Part shown: piece after piece, positions 44,796-53,772 of the stretch
Layout of the letters: each line of letters opens with the position of its first letter
How positions within the stretch are numbered: position 1 is the stretch's first letter
NCBI RefSeq assembly: GCF_023272795.1
Contig: NZ_CP096829.1
Span: 1,984,001 to 2,048,000, forward strand
Source of the DNA: Flavobacterium humidisoli
Lineage (GTDB): Bacteria > Bacteroidota > Bacteroidia > Flavobacteriales > Flavobacteriaceae
Direction of reading: 5' to 3'
Length of the DNA: 64,000 nt
Program-made: the position numbers and the translations under genes
Notes under the pieces: model-generated
Database searches by the model: none
The model's input: the letters and a program-made list of their open reading frames with translations, nothing else
What the model was told of the DNA's origin: nothing

Positions 44796-45569
44796 TTAGT
44801 TTTCCTGTTTAAAGCAAAGCGGAATAATCTCGCCTTTTGCTAAACAATATTTTTCAACCAATTCTGGTGCGATTTTATTGGTATAGTCTTCTTCGATAAC
44901 TATAAAGCCAATGCTTCTTAGTTTATCGAAATAATCACGTCCGTAAACGCGTACATGGTCGTATTGTCCAAAGATTTTAGCGCGCTCTTTTTGATCTGTA
45001 ATCGAATCATCGGCAAAAGTAACTTCGCGAGATAAATCCTGAGGAATCTGCAGAATTGCCATTCCGCCTGGTTTTAAGACACGGTATAATTCCTGCATTG
45101 CTTTTGTGTCGTCTGGAATATGTTCTAAAACGTGATTGCATAAAATAACGTCATATTCGTTGTCTTTAAACGGTAAATTACAAATGTCCGCTTTTACATC
45201 GGCCAATGGCGAAAGTAAGTCAGTTGTAGTGTAATCTAAGTTTTTCTGCTTGCGAAATCTTTTATAAAAAGCTTGTTCTGGAGCAAAATGCAATACTTTT
45301 TTTGGTGCTGTAAAAAAATCAGTCTGATCATTTAAATACAGCCAAAGCAAACGGTGTCTTTCTAAAGAAAGCGTACTTGGTGAAAGCACATTATTTCGCT
45401 GTTTTCCGTATCCGTAAGGCAAAAACGATTTGAAGCTTTTTCCGTCAATAGGATCTGTAAATTTATCTCCTTTTAAAGAGAAAGCTAAAATTGGACGCGC
45501 CACATAACTCAAACGAATTAATAATGGGCGTGGAATGGTATTAAGTACTAATTTGAAAAGTTTTTTCAC
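44796..45569 (-). CDS. SAM-dependent methyltransferase (class I)
   Basis: 257 residues from a GTG at 45569. The frame is open to 45608, but those 13 codons are encoded by the CACGAATT inverted repeat (45585-45616) that flanks the neighbouring GxxExxY gene, so the GTG followed by KKLFKLVLNTIPRP is the likely start. Methyltransferase_11-type motifs: VLHFAPEQAFYKRF, TTDLLSPLADVKADICNLPF, YDVILCNHVLEHIPDDTKAMQELYRVLKPGG. The unusual FAPE glycine-poor motif I is noted. Substrate unknown; relatives are often near surface polysaccharide genes. Confidence 0.82.
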   Translation of the reverse strand: MKKLFKLVLNTIPRPLLIRLSYVARPILAFSLKGDKFTDPIDGKSFKSFLPYGYGKQRNNVLSPSTLSLERHRLLWLYLNDQTDFFTAPKKVLHFAPEQAFYKRFRKQKNLDYTTTDLLSPLADVKADICNLPFKDNEYDVILCNHVLEHIPDDTKAMQELYRVLKPGGMAILQIPQDLSREVTFADDSITDQKERAKIFGQYDHVRVYGRDYFDKLRSIGFIVIEEDYTNKIAPELVEKYCLAKGEIIPLCFKQEN

Positions 45570-45584
45570 AGTTAAATAAATTTG

Positions 45585-45616
45585 AACACGAATTTCACAG
45601 ATTAACACGAATTAAT
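45585..45616. repeat. Left 32-bp inverted repeat bracketing the GxxExxY gene
   Basis: Begins AACACGAATTTCACAG. The reverse complement of 46061-46092 matches it at 30 of 32 positions. The two arms enclose 508 bp that hold one gene. Confidence 0.88.
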
Positions 45617-45651
45617 ACTGTGGTGAAATTTCACGAACTTTTGATTTGGGT

Positions 45652-46029
45652 TTAAAGTATTATTCTTTTGTATTTAAGGCTGTCTTCTCCAAAATTAACC
45701 AATAGGCCTAATTTGTTTTTTGATGCAGCTAAATAATTTAATGTTTGCTTAATTTCACTTGTTGTTAATGCTGTAATGGCTTTTAATTCCAGAATAATTT
45801 CATCGAAAATAACAAAATCTGCAAAATAGTAACTTGGCAATATAATATCCTTGTAGGCAATATTATACCTTAATTCGCGATTATACGGAATATTATTTCT
45901 TCTGAACTCGTATTCAAGAGCATCTCCATACACTTTTTCACTATGTCCTTTTCCTAAAATTTTATGGACTTCCATGCAGATTCCAATAATTTTATAGGAT
46001 TCATCTTTTAGATATAACTCACTCATCAT
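45652..46029 (-). CDS. GxxExxY protein (PD-(D/E)XK-like)
   Basis: 125 residues. The name-giving motif is GHSEKVYGDALEYEF (G-H-S-E-K-V-Y) at about residue 27. It is followed by nuclease-like elements YYFADFVIFDEIILELKAI (D...ELK) and QTLNYLAASKNKLGLLVNFG. The ELK strand fits a PD-(D/E)XK fold, so a nuclease is possible but unproven. The family occurs in many copies in Flavobacterium. Here it is bracketed by 32-bp inverted repeats. ATG at 46029; a second ATG at 46026 is equally possible. Confidence 0.88.
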   Translation of the reverse strand: MMSELYLKDESYKIIGICMEVHKILGKGHSEKVYGDALEYEFRRNNIPYNRELRYNIAYKDIILPSYYFADFVIFDEIILELKAITALTTSEIKQTLNYLAASKNKLGLLVNFGEDSLKYKRIIL

Positions 46030-46060
46030 TCAATCATTCATTTCCTAAATTTCAACAAAA

Positions 46061-46092
46061 ATTAATTCGTGTCAATTTGTGAAATTCGTGTT
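46061..46092. repeat. Right 32-bp inverted repeat bracketing the GxxExxY gene
   Basis: Begins ATTAATTCGTGTCAATT. It is the inverted partner of 45585-45616 (30 of 32 positions) and overlaps the stop region of map at its right end. Confidence 0.88.
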
Positions 46093-46909
46093 ATAACACT
46101 AACGGCACTTGTCTAAATTCATCTTCTTCATTGCTCTCGATTCCAAGGGCTTTATAGATGTATTGGAAAGTTGATAATAATTCTGGTTTTCCATCAATTA
46201 AAGCAACATCATGCTCGAAATGTGCGCTTGGTTTTCCGTCAGCGGTCAAAATTGTCCAGCCGTCTTTAAGCTGTTTAATGTTTCTAGTTCCCATGTTGAT
46301 CATAGGTTCGATTGCGACAACCATTCCTTCGACAAAAAGTTTTCCGCGTCCACGTTTTCCGTAATTTGGCATTTCTGGTTCTTCGTGCATTTTTTGCCCA
46401 ACACCATGTCCAACCAATTCACGAACTACTCCGTAACCGTGAGCTTCAGTATATTTTTGAATCGCATTTCCAACATCTTCTACGCGATTGCCAGCTTTAA
46501 ATTCTCTGATTCCAACGTAAAGAGATTCTTTAGTAACACGTAAAAGCTTTTTAACTTCTGGCGCAACTTCTCCAATTTCGAAACTGTATGCATGATCTCC
46601 ATGGAAACCATTTTTGAAAGCACCACAGTCAACCGAAATAACATCACCATTTTTAAGAGGAACATTATTAGGAATACCATGAACAACTTGAGCATTTGGG
46701 CTCATGCAAAGCGAATTCGGGAAATCATACAATCCAAGGAAACTTGGAACTGCACCGTGATCACGAATAAATTCTTCGGCTAATTTGTCAAGATATAATG
46801 TAGTTACTCCTTCTTTAATTTCAGAAGCAATCATTCCTAATGTTTTTGATACGATTAAAGCACTTTCGCGCATTAATTCGATTTCCTCTCTAGTTTTTTG
46901 GATAATCAT
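46091..46909 (-). CDS. map: Methionine aminopeptidase, type I
   Basis: 272 residues. Motifs: EEIELMRESALIVSKTLGMIA, the metal ligands in GDVISVDCGAFKNGFHGDHAYSF, RELVGHGVGQKMHEEPEMPNYG (His), VAIEPMI (Glu) and AHFEHDVAL (Glu). It removes N-terminal methionine from nascent proteins. It lacks the extended zinc-finger region, so it is type Ia-like. Its last two bases fall in the right arm of the GxxExxY inverted repeat. Confidence 0.96.
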   Translation of the reverse strand: MIIQKTREEIELMRESALIVSKTLGMIASEIKEGVTTLYLDKLAEEFIRDHGAVPSFLGLYDFPNSLCMSPNAQVVHGIPNNVPLKNGDVISVDCGAFKNGFHGDHAYSFEIGEVAPEVKKLLRVTKESLYVGIREFKAGNRVEDVGNAIQKYTEAHGYGVVRELVGHGVGQKMHEEPEMPNYGKRGRGKLFVEGMVVAIEPMINMGTRNIKQLKDGWTILTADGKPSAHFEHDVALIDGKPELLSTFQYIYKALGIESNEEDEFRQVPLVL

Positions 46910-47143
46910 ATTTTTTCCATTTTTCAGTTCGCAAAATTACAATTTTTATCTCATTTTTTATGTAATTTTTTTTCGCCACTAATTCATGTGTTATCGCAAA
47001 TAAAAATCTTTTAAAATCCTATTTCATAGACTTCATAAATGAAGAATTTAAAGATAAAGATTTGAGATAATTGGCTAATTCGTGGCTAATAACTCATGAG
47101 TCTTTCAGAAAAAAGCCATAAATTAGTGTAAATATTTACTATT

Positions 47144-48394
47144 ATGAAAACTATTATAGGGCGAGATATTGCTAAAGTAAAAGCTTTGAAGAAAATGAAG
47201 CAAAATGCTTTGGCGCTTTTAGGTGTTGCGGTGCTGTTGTTTATAATTGCCATTTATTTTAAAATTCCGATGCTTCAGGCTTTTAGTGAAGCAGCAATGG
47301 TAGGTGGAATTGCCGACTGGTTTGCGGTTGTGGCACTTTTTCGTCATCCGATGGGAATTCCGATTTGGCACACAGCGATTATTCCAACCAAGAAAAATGA
47401 AATAGGAGAGAACCTTGGAAATTTTGTTTCCGAAGAATTTCTAGATCGCGAAAAAATGGAGATTAAATTGGACGAATTTAATTTTGCTGTTAAAGCTTCA
47501 GATTGGATTTCACACGAAGAAAATGCCAATAAAATAGCAAATGTTGTTGCAGTAAATATTATTCCTGGAATTTTACGAACAATAAAAGACGAAGAGATCA
47601 AAAGATTTATTCAGGTTCAATTTAAAGAAAAAATAGAAGGCATTAATTTCGGAAATTGGGTTGCTGTTGCTTTGGAACCTTTGCAAAAAGGAGAATTAAA
47701 AAATCAAATGCTGACTAACCTTCTTGAAGTAATGAGCGCTGAATTAACGAACAATAAAGATTTAATTAGGCAAAAAGTAAAAGCTTCGACTCCGCTTTTA
47801 AGTTTTGGCTTGGCAGATAAAAGCATAACAGAAGGTGTTTTTAATGGCTTGCAAGATTTTTTAAATGAAGCTAAAAAAACAGAAAGTGCAGTTCGTCTAA
47901 AAATTGACGAGTACATTTTTAATTTCTTGGAAAAAGTGAAAAACTCCGAAGAAATGAGAATTAAAATCAATGATATGATTTTGGGTTTTGTTGGAAAGAA
48001 AGAGGTTCAGGATTACATCAACGGAATTTGGGATGAAATAAAATTGTCCATTACAAATGATTTAAATAAAGGTGATGATTCTTCAATAAAAAATAGCATT
48101 TCAAATTTAATTCAAACTTTTGGAAACGGAATTAAGGAAGATCCTGTTATGATTGATAAAATCAATAGTTTCATAAAAAATGATTTGTTATCGGTTCTTT
48201 TAAATAACAAAAAAGTAATTGGAGATTTGATTTCTTCAACCGTAAAAAGCTGGGACGGAAAAGAGGTCTCTGAAAAATTAGAATTAGAAATCGGAAAAGA
48301 CCTTCAATACATTCGAATCAATGGGACTTTGGTTGGTGGAGTTATTGGGCTTGTTATTTATGGAGTGGAGCAGATTTATCATTTTGTTTTTTAA
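47144..48394 (+). CDS. DUF445 membrane protein
   Basis: 416 residues. An N-terminal transmembrane segment (ALALLGVAVLLFIIAIYF) is followed by the DUF445 signature AFSEAAMVGGIADWFAVVALFRHPMGIPIWHTAIIP and KKNEIGENLGNFVSEEFL. A long helical region runs from about 80 to 385, and a C-terminal hydrophobic hairpin reads GTLVGGVIGLVIYGVEQIYHFVF. The function is unknown (YjiN-like). Its stop codon overlaps the start of the inverted repeat at 48394. Confidence 0.9.
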   Translation: MKTIIGRDIAKVKALKKMKQNALALLGVAVLLFIIAIYFKIPMLQAFSEAAMVGGIADWFAVVALFRHPMGIPIWHTAIIPTKKNEIGENLGNFVSEEFLDREKMEIKLDEFNFAVKASDWISHEENANKIANVVAVNIIPGILRTIKDEEIKRFIQVQFKEKIEGINFGNWVAVALEPLQKGELKNQMLTNLLEVMSAELTNNKDLIRQKVKASTPLLSFGLADKSITEGVFNGLQDFLNEAKKTESAVRLKIDEYIFNFLEKVKNSEEMRIKINDMILGFVGKKEVQDYINGIWDEIKLSITNDLNKGDDSSIKNSISNLIQTFGNGIKEDPVMIDKINSFIKNDLLSVLLNNKKVIGDLISSTVKSWDGKEVSEKLELEIGKDLQYIRINGTLVGGVIGLVIYGVEQIYHFVF

Positions 48395-48644
48395 ACCATA
48401 TAAGTTATATAAGTAAATGTAAAAAGCTTTGTCTTTAAGTAGAATATTTTATTAAATGAACTTATAAAATAGAAAATATGTTGCTCCGCTGGAGCTTTTT
48501 CTGTGGAGGAATATTGTTTTTCTATAAATATTATACTCCTCCGGAGTATGATGGAGATATATAAAAAATAAAAGAGGCGAATTCTTTAGAATTCGCCTCT
48601 TTTCGTAAGTTCTTTTTAAATGAACTTATATCACTTATATGGTT
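48394..48644. repeat. Intergenic block flanked by 21-bp inverted repeats
   Basis: AACCATATAAGTTATATAAG at 48394-48413 is inverted at 48624-48644 (ACTTATATCACTTATATGG..., 20 of 21 matched). Inside are GCTCCGCTGGAGC (about 48483-48495), the hairpin ATACTCC/GGAGTAT (48533-48549) and a bidirectional terminator. The phrase TTAAATGAACTTATA recurs at 44772 and 48453. It may be a MITE-like or composite flavobacterial repeat. Confidence 0.7.
48567..48604. terminator. Bidirectional terminator between DUF445 and gpmI
   Basis: A 14-bp perfect stem AAAGAGGCGAATTC/GAATTCGCCTCTTT with a 4-nt loop between convergent genes. Confidence 0.88.
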
Positions 48645-48653
48645 CAAAATTTT

Positions 48654-50171
48654 TTACAAAAGCGAATGACAAGTCATTGCATTTGGCTGTTGAACTCCCA
48701 TTAATTCTAAAATTGTTGGAGCGATGTCGCCTAACACACCATCTTGAATGCTTTTTAATTGTTTGTCAACTAAAATAATCGGCACTGGGTTTGTTGTGTG
48801 AGCCGTATTGGGAGAGCCATCAGGATTAATCATGGTTTCGCAGTTTCCATGATCGGCAATTACGATTGTTGTGTAGTCATTGGCAAGAGCAGCGTCGATT
48901 ACTTTTTTCGCGCAAGCGTCCACAGCTTCACACGCTTTAATTGCGGCTTCCATAATTCCTGTGTGCCCAACCATATCGCCATTTGCGAAGTTTAAACAAA
49001 CGAAATCAACCTCGCCTTTGTTCAATTCAGGAACAAGAGCATCTGCCAATTCGTAAGCACTCATTTCTGGTTTTAAGTCATAAGTTGCCACTTTTGGTGA
49101 ATTTCTTAAAATACGAGATTCGCCTTCAAAAGGAACTTCACGGCCACCAGAGAAAAAGAACGTTACGTGAGGATATTTCTCAGTCTCTGCAATTCTTATT
49201 TGTTTTTTGCCTGCTTTTTCTAAAACCTCACCAAGTGTTTCAGTAATATTATCTTTATTGTAAACTACTTTTACGTTTTGGTACGTTTCATCGTAGTTGG
49301 TCAATGTTACATAATATAGGTTTAGTTTATGCATGTTTTGCTCGTGGAAATCTTGCTGAGAAAGCGCTTCAGTAAGTTCACGTCCTCTATCTGTTCTAAA
49401 GTTAAAGAAGATCACAACATCGCCTTCAACAATTGTAGCAAGAGGTTTTGCATTTTCATCAACAATAACAACAGGTTCGATAAATTCATCTGTTACGTCT
49501 TTTGCGTAGCTGTCCAAAACACTTGCAACAGCATTTGTGGATGGAGTTCCAACGCCATTTACAACTAAATCGTAAGCCAATTTTACACGTTCCCAACGTT
49601 TGTCACGATCCATTGCGTAGTAACGCCCAATAATCGAAGCAATTTTTACTGGAGTATCTTTAATGTAATCTTCTAAATCGTGAATATATTTTCCTCCTGA
49701 TTTAGGGTCAACGTCACGTCCGTCTGTAAAAGCATGAATGTAAACTTGATCTAAACCATATTCTTGAGAAGCATCGATTAATCCGCGAAGGTGTGAAGTA
49801 TGTGAGTGAACACCACCATCTGAAACTAATCCTAAAAAGTGTACTTTTTTATTGTTGTCTTTAGCATAAGTAAAAGCATCAATTAAAACTTGCTCTTTTG
49901 CTAAAGTTTTGTGTTCTACAGCTAAGTTTATTTTGGCTAAATCTTGGTATACAATTCTTCCAGCACCTAGATTCATGTGTCCAACTTCACTATTTCCCAT
50001 TTGTCCTTCTGGTAAACCAACATTTAATCCATCAGTCCTAAGCTGCGCGCTTGGATAGTTTTTATATAAACTGTTTATAAAAGGAACATTTGCATTGTCT
50101 ATTGCAGATACTTTAGGGTCAGGAGATTTTCCCCAACCATCTAAAATCATAAGGATAACTTTCTTGTTCAT
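48654..50171 (-). CDS. gpmI: 2,3-bisphosphoglycerate-independent phosphoglycerate mutase
   Basis: 505 residues, the standard iPGM length. Motifs: VILMILDGWGKSPDP, the catalytic serine in QMGNSEVGHMNLGAGR, GLVSDGGVHSHTSHL, HAFTDGRDVDPKSG, RYYAMDRDKRWER, FFNFRTDRGRELT, NFANGDMVGHTG, and IADHGNCE. It is the di-manganese alkaline-phosphatase-fold enzyme interconverting 3- and 2-phosphoglycerate in glycolysis. It stands alone. Confidence 0.97.
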   Translation of the reverse strand: MNKKVILMILDGWGKSPDPKVSAIDNANVPFINSLYKNYPSAQLRTDGLNVGLPEGQMGNSEVGHMNLGAGRIVYQDLAKINLAVEHKTLAKEQVLIDAFTYAKDNNKKVHFLGLVSDGGVHSHTSHLRGLIDASQEYGLDQVYIHAFTDGRDVDPKSGGKYIHDLEDYIKDTPVKIASIIGRYYAMDRDKRWERVKLAYDLVVNGVGTPSTNAVASVLDSYAKDVTDEFIEPVVIVDENAKPLATIVEGDVVIFFNFRTDRGRELTEALSQQDFHEQNMHKLNLYYVTLTNYDETYQNVKVVYNKDNITETLGEVLEKAGKKQIRIAETEKYPHVTFFFSGGREVPFEGESRILRNSPKVATYDLKPEMSAYELADALVPELNKGEVDFVCLNFANGDMVGHTGIMEAAIKACEAVDACAKKVIDAALANDYTTIVIADHGNCETMINPDGSPNTAHTTNPVPIILVDKQLKSIQDGVLGDIAPTILELMGVQQPNAMTCHSLL

Positions 50172-50312
50172 TACATTTTTGTTTTCTACAAATATAAGGC
50201 ATTTCTAAAGTTTGAAACCTGAGGAATGTTACATTTATATTTAATAAAATGAACTATAAAAAAAAATATTGATTTAATTAAAGATGCCTTTATTTTTTAA
50301 AATTAATTCACG

Positions 50313-52742
50313 CTAAGCTCTTTTTCTGACTTTATTTTTGACGGCATTGTAGTCAATAAAGTATTTTACGCTAATAGAAAAGATATGTTTTAGGGCATCA
50401 TTGTTTAATAATCCTGCCACATTGTGTCTGTAATCTTTATCAATAACTCGTTCAAAATTAGCTGCATTATTTCTATACAGGGCCGAAAGCTGACTTCCAG
50501 GCGCAAACCACCAAGAATAAGATAAATCGGCATTCCAAGAATAGAAACTTGAATTTTTGTTGTCAGTGTATTGAGGATACGGACTAAGATTTCCGTTTGA
50601 TTCTAAAGTCAGAATATCTTTATTATCTGCATAGGACCAATATTGACGAACGGCCAGATTTATGGTCATAGCGCTATTTATCGCGTACTTGCCTCCTAAA
50701 GTATTAGAATACGTAATAACGTTTCGGTTGGCAAAAATGATGTCATTTGGAGTGGCGTCATTCTGGTCAGCATCAATTTGATCGATGTAACCTTTATTGT
50801 TGTTTTTTCTAATATAACTAAAGAAATAAGTCAGTAAAAGTTTATCACTGAAACGATATCTAGGGCCAATATCAAAGCCATATGTGATACGTTCAGATTC
50901 ATCAAACACATTCAGTGTTCCATTTAAGTCAATCGCAAATTTATGATTGTAATTGGTTGAAATACTTCCCCAACTTTCTATCCTTCGCGGAATTGTCACA
51001 TATCTGTTGTTGGCACGAGGTTCATAATAATCATAAATTTCTAAGGGGTAAAAAGTGATTCCGGTTCCGTAGTAATTGTTTTTTACCGTTGTTAGATTTA
51101 AGTTCGCATTAATATTATTGTCCTGCAGTTTTCCAGATTCTTTATTGAATTCGGTATACATATTATAATTGATTCTAAATGTATTAAAACGCTTGGTCGG
51201 ATTTAAAATTCGATAATTGGCATTTCCGTAAAAGTTGTAATAATTGGTATAGAAATTAATACCCAAATCATTCGGATCATAATCTTTCGTAACAAAATCT
51301 GAACCTATGCTGTATCTGTAATTTCCGCTAGTTTCGGCTAAACTTACAGTAGAATAAAATCCATTTTTATCTTGAGAATCATTAATGTGACTGTATTTTA
51401 CGTTTCCAAATAAACTATAAGTATTGGCTTTTGTGTTTAAGTCCCAAGCCAGACCAGTTACGTTTGCATCTCTAGTATGGCCATTTCGAGTTACATTGGT
51501 GTTAATAAAAGTAACCGATGAGTTTTTTCTAAAGCGCTGATCCAAAACCAATACATTATAATTGGTAAGTGGCTCTACAATTACTTGTCTCGTTTCGCCG
51601 TTTTCGGTATTTTTTATGGTAGCAAAAGTTTTTTCTGTAACAGCATTTAAAACCCCAATTCCAAGTCCGTCTTTTGTTCTTCCTGATAATTTTAAAGCAT
51701 TAACTAAATTTACAGCAGCGGGCAATTCTGTAATTTCTTCATTTTCATTTAATGTAGGATCGATCGATGGAGTGCCTCCAATTCTTCTGGAATAGAAAAT
51801 ATTTCCTTTACTAAATAAATCTGTTCCTTCTGTAAAGAATGCTCTATTTTCATTAAACTGCTGTTCAAAAGGGCCAAGATTTAAAATCTGATCATCATAT
51901 TTTGTTTGTCCAAAATCTGGAATTAAAATGGCGTCGACTGTAAAGGCGTCAGTTATGCCGTATTTGATATCCATTCCGCCTTTAATTGTTCCGTATGTTT
52001 TTTGTCCCTCAGCAGCATTTAAATAATACGATGCATAAGGCATAAAGAATAGTCGAGTAGGGGGTTTGATGTTTTCAATTCCTTCCAATGTTCCAGCCTG
52101 TTGTGTAAAAGTGCCAATCTTTCTGTCGACAAAATTCCAAGTATATTTATAACGGTCACGTTTGATTTCTCTAAAGAAATTGATTCCCCAGATTTGTTTG
52201 TTTTCTCCTGAAAAACGCAATGCCGAGTACGGAATTTTCATCTCGACAACCCATCCATTTTCTGTCAGAGCGGCTTTACTGATCCAAACAGCATCCCAAG
52301 AATAATCTTCACCATTTGCATCGGTCATGATACAATCGCCTTGAACATCGGCAGCAGAAACGTAAAACATAAAATCCTGTTGTCCGTCATTGAAGCCGTT
52401 TATGAAAACACCAAAAAGATCCGCCGTTCCAAAATTATCACGCTGAGAGATTTCCTTTAAAATTTTAGAAGGCTCGTCATCGTACATCATTGCACCAATA
52501 TAAATTGCGTCATTATTATATAGGACTTTTACTTCTGTACGTTTTTCATGCGGAATAGCTTTTCCATTGTCTGGCTCCAGCATGATAAAATCTGCGGCAA
52601 CTGGTACATTTTCCCAAGCAGGTTCATCTAGTTTCCCATCAATAGAAATAGTGTGCGAAGTTACTTGTGCCTGAATGGATTTTTTCTGGGCATAACTCCA
52701 TACAGAGCATATTAGGAAACAGAAGAGTATGTTTTTTCTCAT
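50313..52742 (-). CDS. DUF5916 outer-membrane protein with CBM9-like N-terminus
   Basis: 809 residues with a signal peptide (MRKNILFCFLICSVWSYAQ). Residues about 25-215 form a carbohydrate-binding family 9-like domain: ISIDGKLDEPAWENVPVAADFIMLEPD, VKVLYNNDAIYIGAMMYD, WVVEMKIPYSALRF. The rest is the DUF5916 region, with alternating aromatic beta-strands (NYYNFYGNANYRILNPTKRFNTFRINYN) suggesting a beta-barrel. The family is typical of Bacteroidetes and of unknown function. The C-terminus KVRKRA lacks a T9SS signal. It is a single gene. Confidence 0.87.
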   Translation of the reverse strand: MRKNILFCFLICSVWSYAQKKSIQAQVTSHTISIDGKLDEPAWENVPVAADFIMLEPDNGKAIPHEKRTEVKVLYNNDAIYIGAMMYDDEPSKILKEISQRDNFGTADLFGVFINGFNDGQQDFMFYVSAADVQGDCIMTDANGEDYSWDAVWISKAALTENGWVVEMKIPYSALRFSGENKQIWGINFFREIKRDRYKYTWNFVDRKIGTFTQQAGTLEGIENIKPPTRLFFMPYASYYLNAAEGQKTYGTIKGGMDIKYGITDAFTVDAILIPDFGQTKYDDQILNLGPFEQQFNENRAFFTEGTDLFSKGNIFYSRRIGGTPSIDPTLNENEEITELPAAVNLVNALKLSGRTKDGLGIGVLNAVTEKTFATIKNTENGETRQVIVEPLTNYNVLVLDQRFRKNSSVTFINTNVTRNGHTRDANVTGLAWDLNTKANTYSLFGNVKYSHINDSQDKNGFYSTVSLAETSGNYRYSIGSDFVTKDYDPNDLGINFYTNYYNFYGNANYRILNPTKRFNTFRINYNMYTEFNKESGKLQDNNINANLNLTTVKNNYYGTGITFYPLEIYDYYEPRANNRYVTIPRRIESWGSISTNYNHKFAIDLNGTLNVFDESERITYGFDIGPRYRFSDKLLLTYFFSYIRKNNNKGYIDQIDADQNDATPNDIIFANRNVITYSNTLGGKYAINSAMTINLAVRQYWSYADNKDILTLESNGNLSPYPQYTDNKNSSFYSWNADLSYSWWFAPGSQLSALYRNNAANFERVIDKDYRHNVAGLLNNDALKHIFSISVKYFIDYNAVKNKVRKRA

Positions 52743-53046
52743 TGGTTTTTTTGGTGCAAAATAAAATGCAAATGTATTTTTTATAGTAGAAATAGACTCT
52801 ATTTTGTTCTACTTGTTACAGTTTTAGTTTCAATATTTTCATTTTTTGTTTTATTTTTTTTAAGAAATGGGCTAAAAATGTTGTGATTTTTTCTGTAAGA
52901 CAAAATCTTACAGAAAAAGCATTTTTATGTTAATTATGTTAAAGTTTAAGTAAAAAAGGCCTGAAAATCAGGCTTATATTTTGCAAGGATTGATTTTTTT
53001 ATATTTTTGCGATACCCAAATTTTTTGTTTAACCTAAAGAAATTCA
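52743..53046. other. Divergent intergenic region, no gene seen
   Basis: 304 bases. It carries a -7-like TACATTTG for the DUF5916 gene on the minus strand (52776-52769), a small hairpin GGCCTGAAAATCAGGC near 52958, and the promoter of the L,D-transpeptidase gene (52981-53009). Confidence 0.6.
52981..53009 (+). promoter_or_regulatory. Promoter of the L,D-transpeptidase gene
   Basis: TTG at 52981-52983, an 18-nt spacer, then TATTTTTG at 53002-53009. This is a full match to TTG-N17-19-TAnnTTTG and lies 38 nt before the ATG. Confidence 0.72.
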
Positions 53047-53772
53047 ATGATTTACAAAATTTATCCGTTATTTGTGTTTTTGCTGTTGTCTTTTGGAAAA
53101 GATTCAAAAAGCACACCCGACCTTAAAAAAAATGCCACTGTAAAAGCGATTGCTAAAGTCGAAAAAGTTACAGTAGATTCTAAAATCGAGAGCGTTTATA
53201 ATTCATTAAATTCAAACAACTTTAAAATGCCTGAACTTAAAACTTTCTCGGAAGCTTTAAAAGGATTTTATTTGTTGAAAGAAAAAGGAGTGATTAAGAA
53301 AAACATCTTAACACTGATTGATTTTAGTTTGTCATCAAACTCAAAACGTTTGTGGGTGATTGATTTAACTACCAATACTATTTTGTTTAATTCGCTTGTA
53401 GCTCACGGAAGAAATACTGGTGAAGAATTTGCTTCAGCATTTTCAAATCTTAATTCTTCATTTAAAAGCAGTTTAGGATTTTATGCAACTGGTGAAATTT
53501 ATCAAGGCAAACATGGTGCTTCACTACGTTTAGACGGCTTAGAAAATGGCGTAAACGACAATGCTCGCGAAAGAGGTGTTGTAATGCACGGTGCAGACTA
53601 TGTATCTGAATCTTTCATCAGAGATCATAAAAGATTAGGCAGAAGTCAAGGCTGTCCTGCAGTTCCGGTTGAATTGACAAATGAAATTATTCAATTAATA
53701 AAAGACAAATCGTGTTTATATATCTATCATCCATCTAGAAGCTTTTCGATGGAGGAGAGGCTAATTTCTTAA
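53047..53772 (+). CDS. Murein L,D-transpeptidase catalytic domain protein (YkuD_2-like)
   Basis: 241 residues with a hydrophobic signal segment (IYKIYPLFVFLLLSF). The catalytic part (about 85-235) includes LTLIDFSLSSNSKRLWVIDLTT, LVAHGRNTGEEFASAFSN, SLGFYATGEIYQGKHGASLRLDGLE, VVMHGADYVSESF and the catalytic Cys in LGRSQGCPAVP. Such enzymes cross-link or tailor peptidoglycan in the periplasm. Its last 12 bases overlap the end of the convergent LdtD/YcbB-type gene. Confidence 0.9.
   Translation: MIYKIYPLFVFLLLSFGKDSKSTPDLKKNATVKAIAKVEKVTVDSKIESVYNSLNSNNFKMPELKTFSEALKGFYLLKEKGVIKKNILTLIDFSLSSNSKRLWVIDLTTNTILFNSLVAHGRNTGEEFASAFSNLNSSFKSSLGFYATGEIYQGKHGASLRLDGLENGVNDNARERGVVMHGADYVSESFIRDHKRLGRSQGCPAVPVELTNEIIQLIKDKSCLYIYHPSRSFSMEERLIS

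Noticed and set aside
45570..45608. Longer methyltransferase start at 45608
   Set aside because: Those codons come from the inverted repeat that flanks the GxxExxY gene; the GTG at 45569 fits the family.
52958..52974. Terminator-like hairpin GGCCTGAAAATCAGGC
   Set aside because: It lies upstream of the L,D-transpeptidase promoter with no gene ending nearby and no T-run of note.
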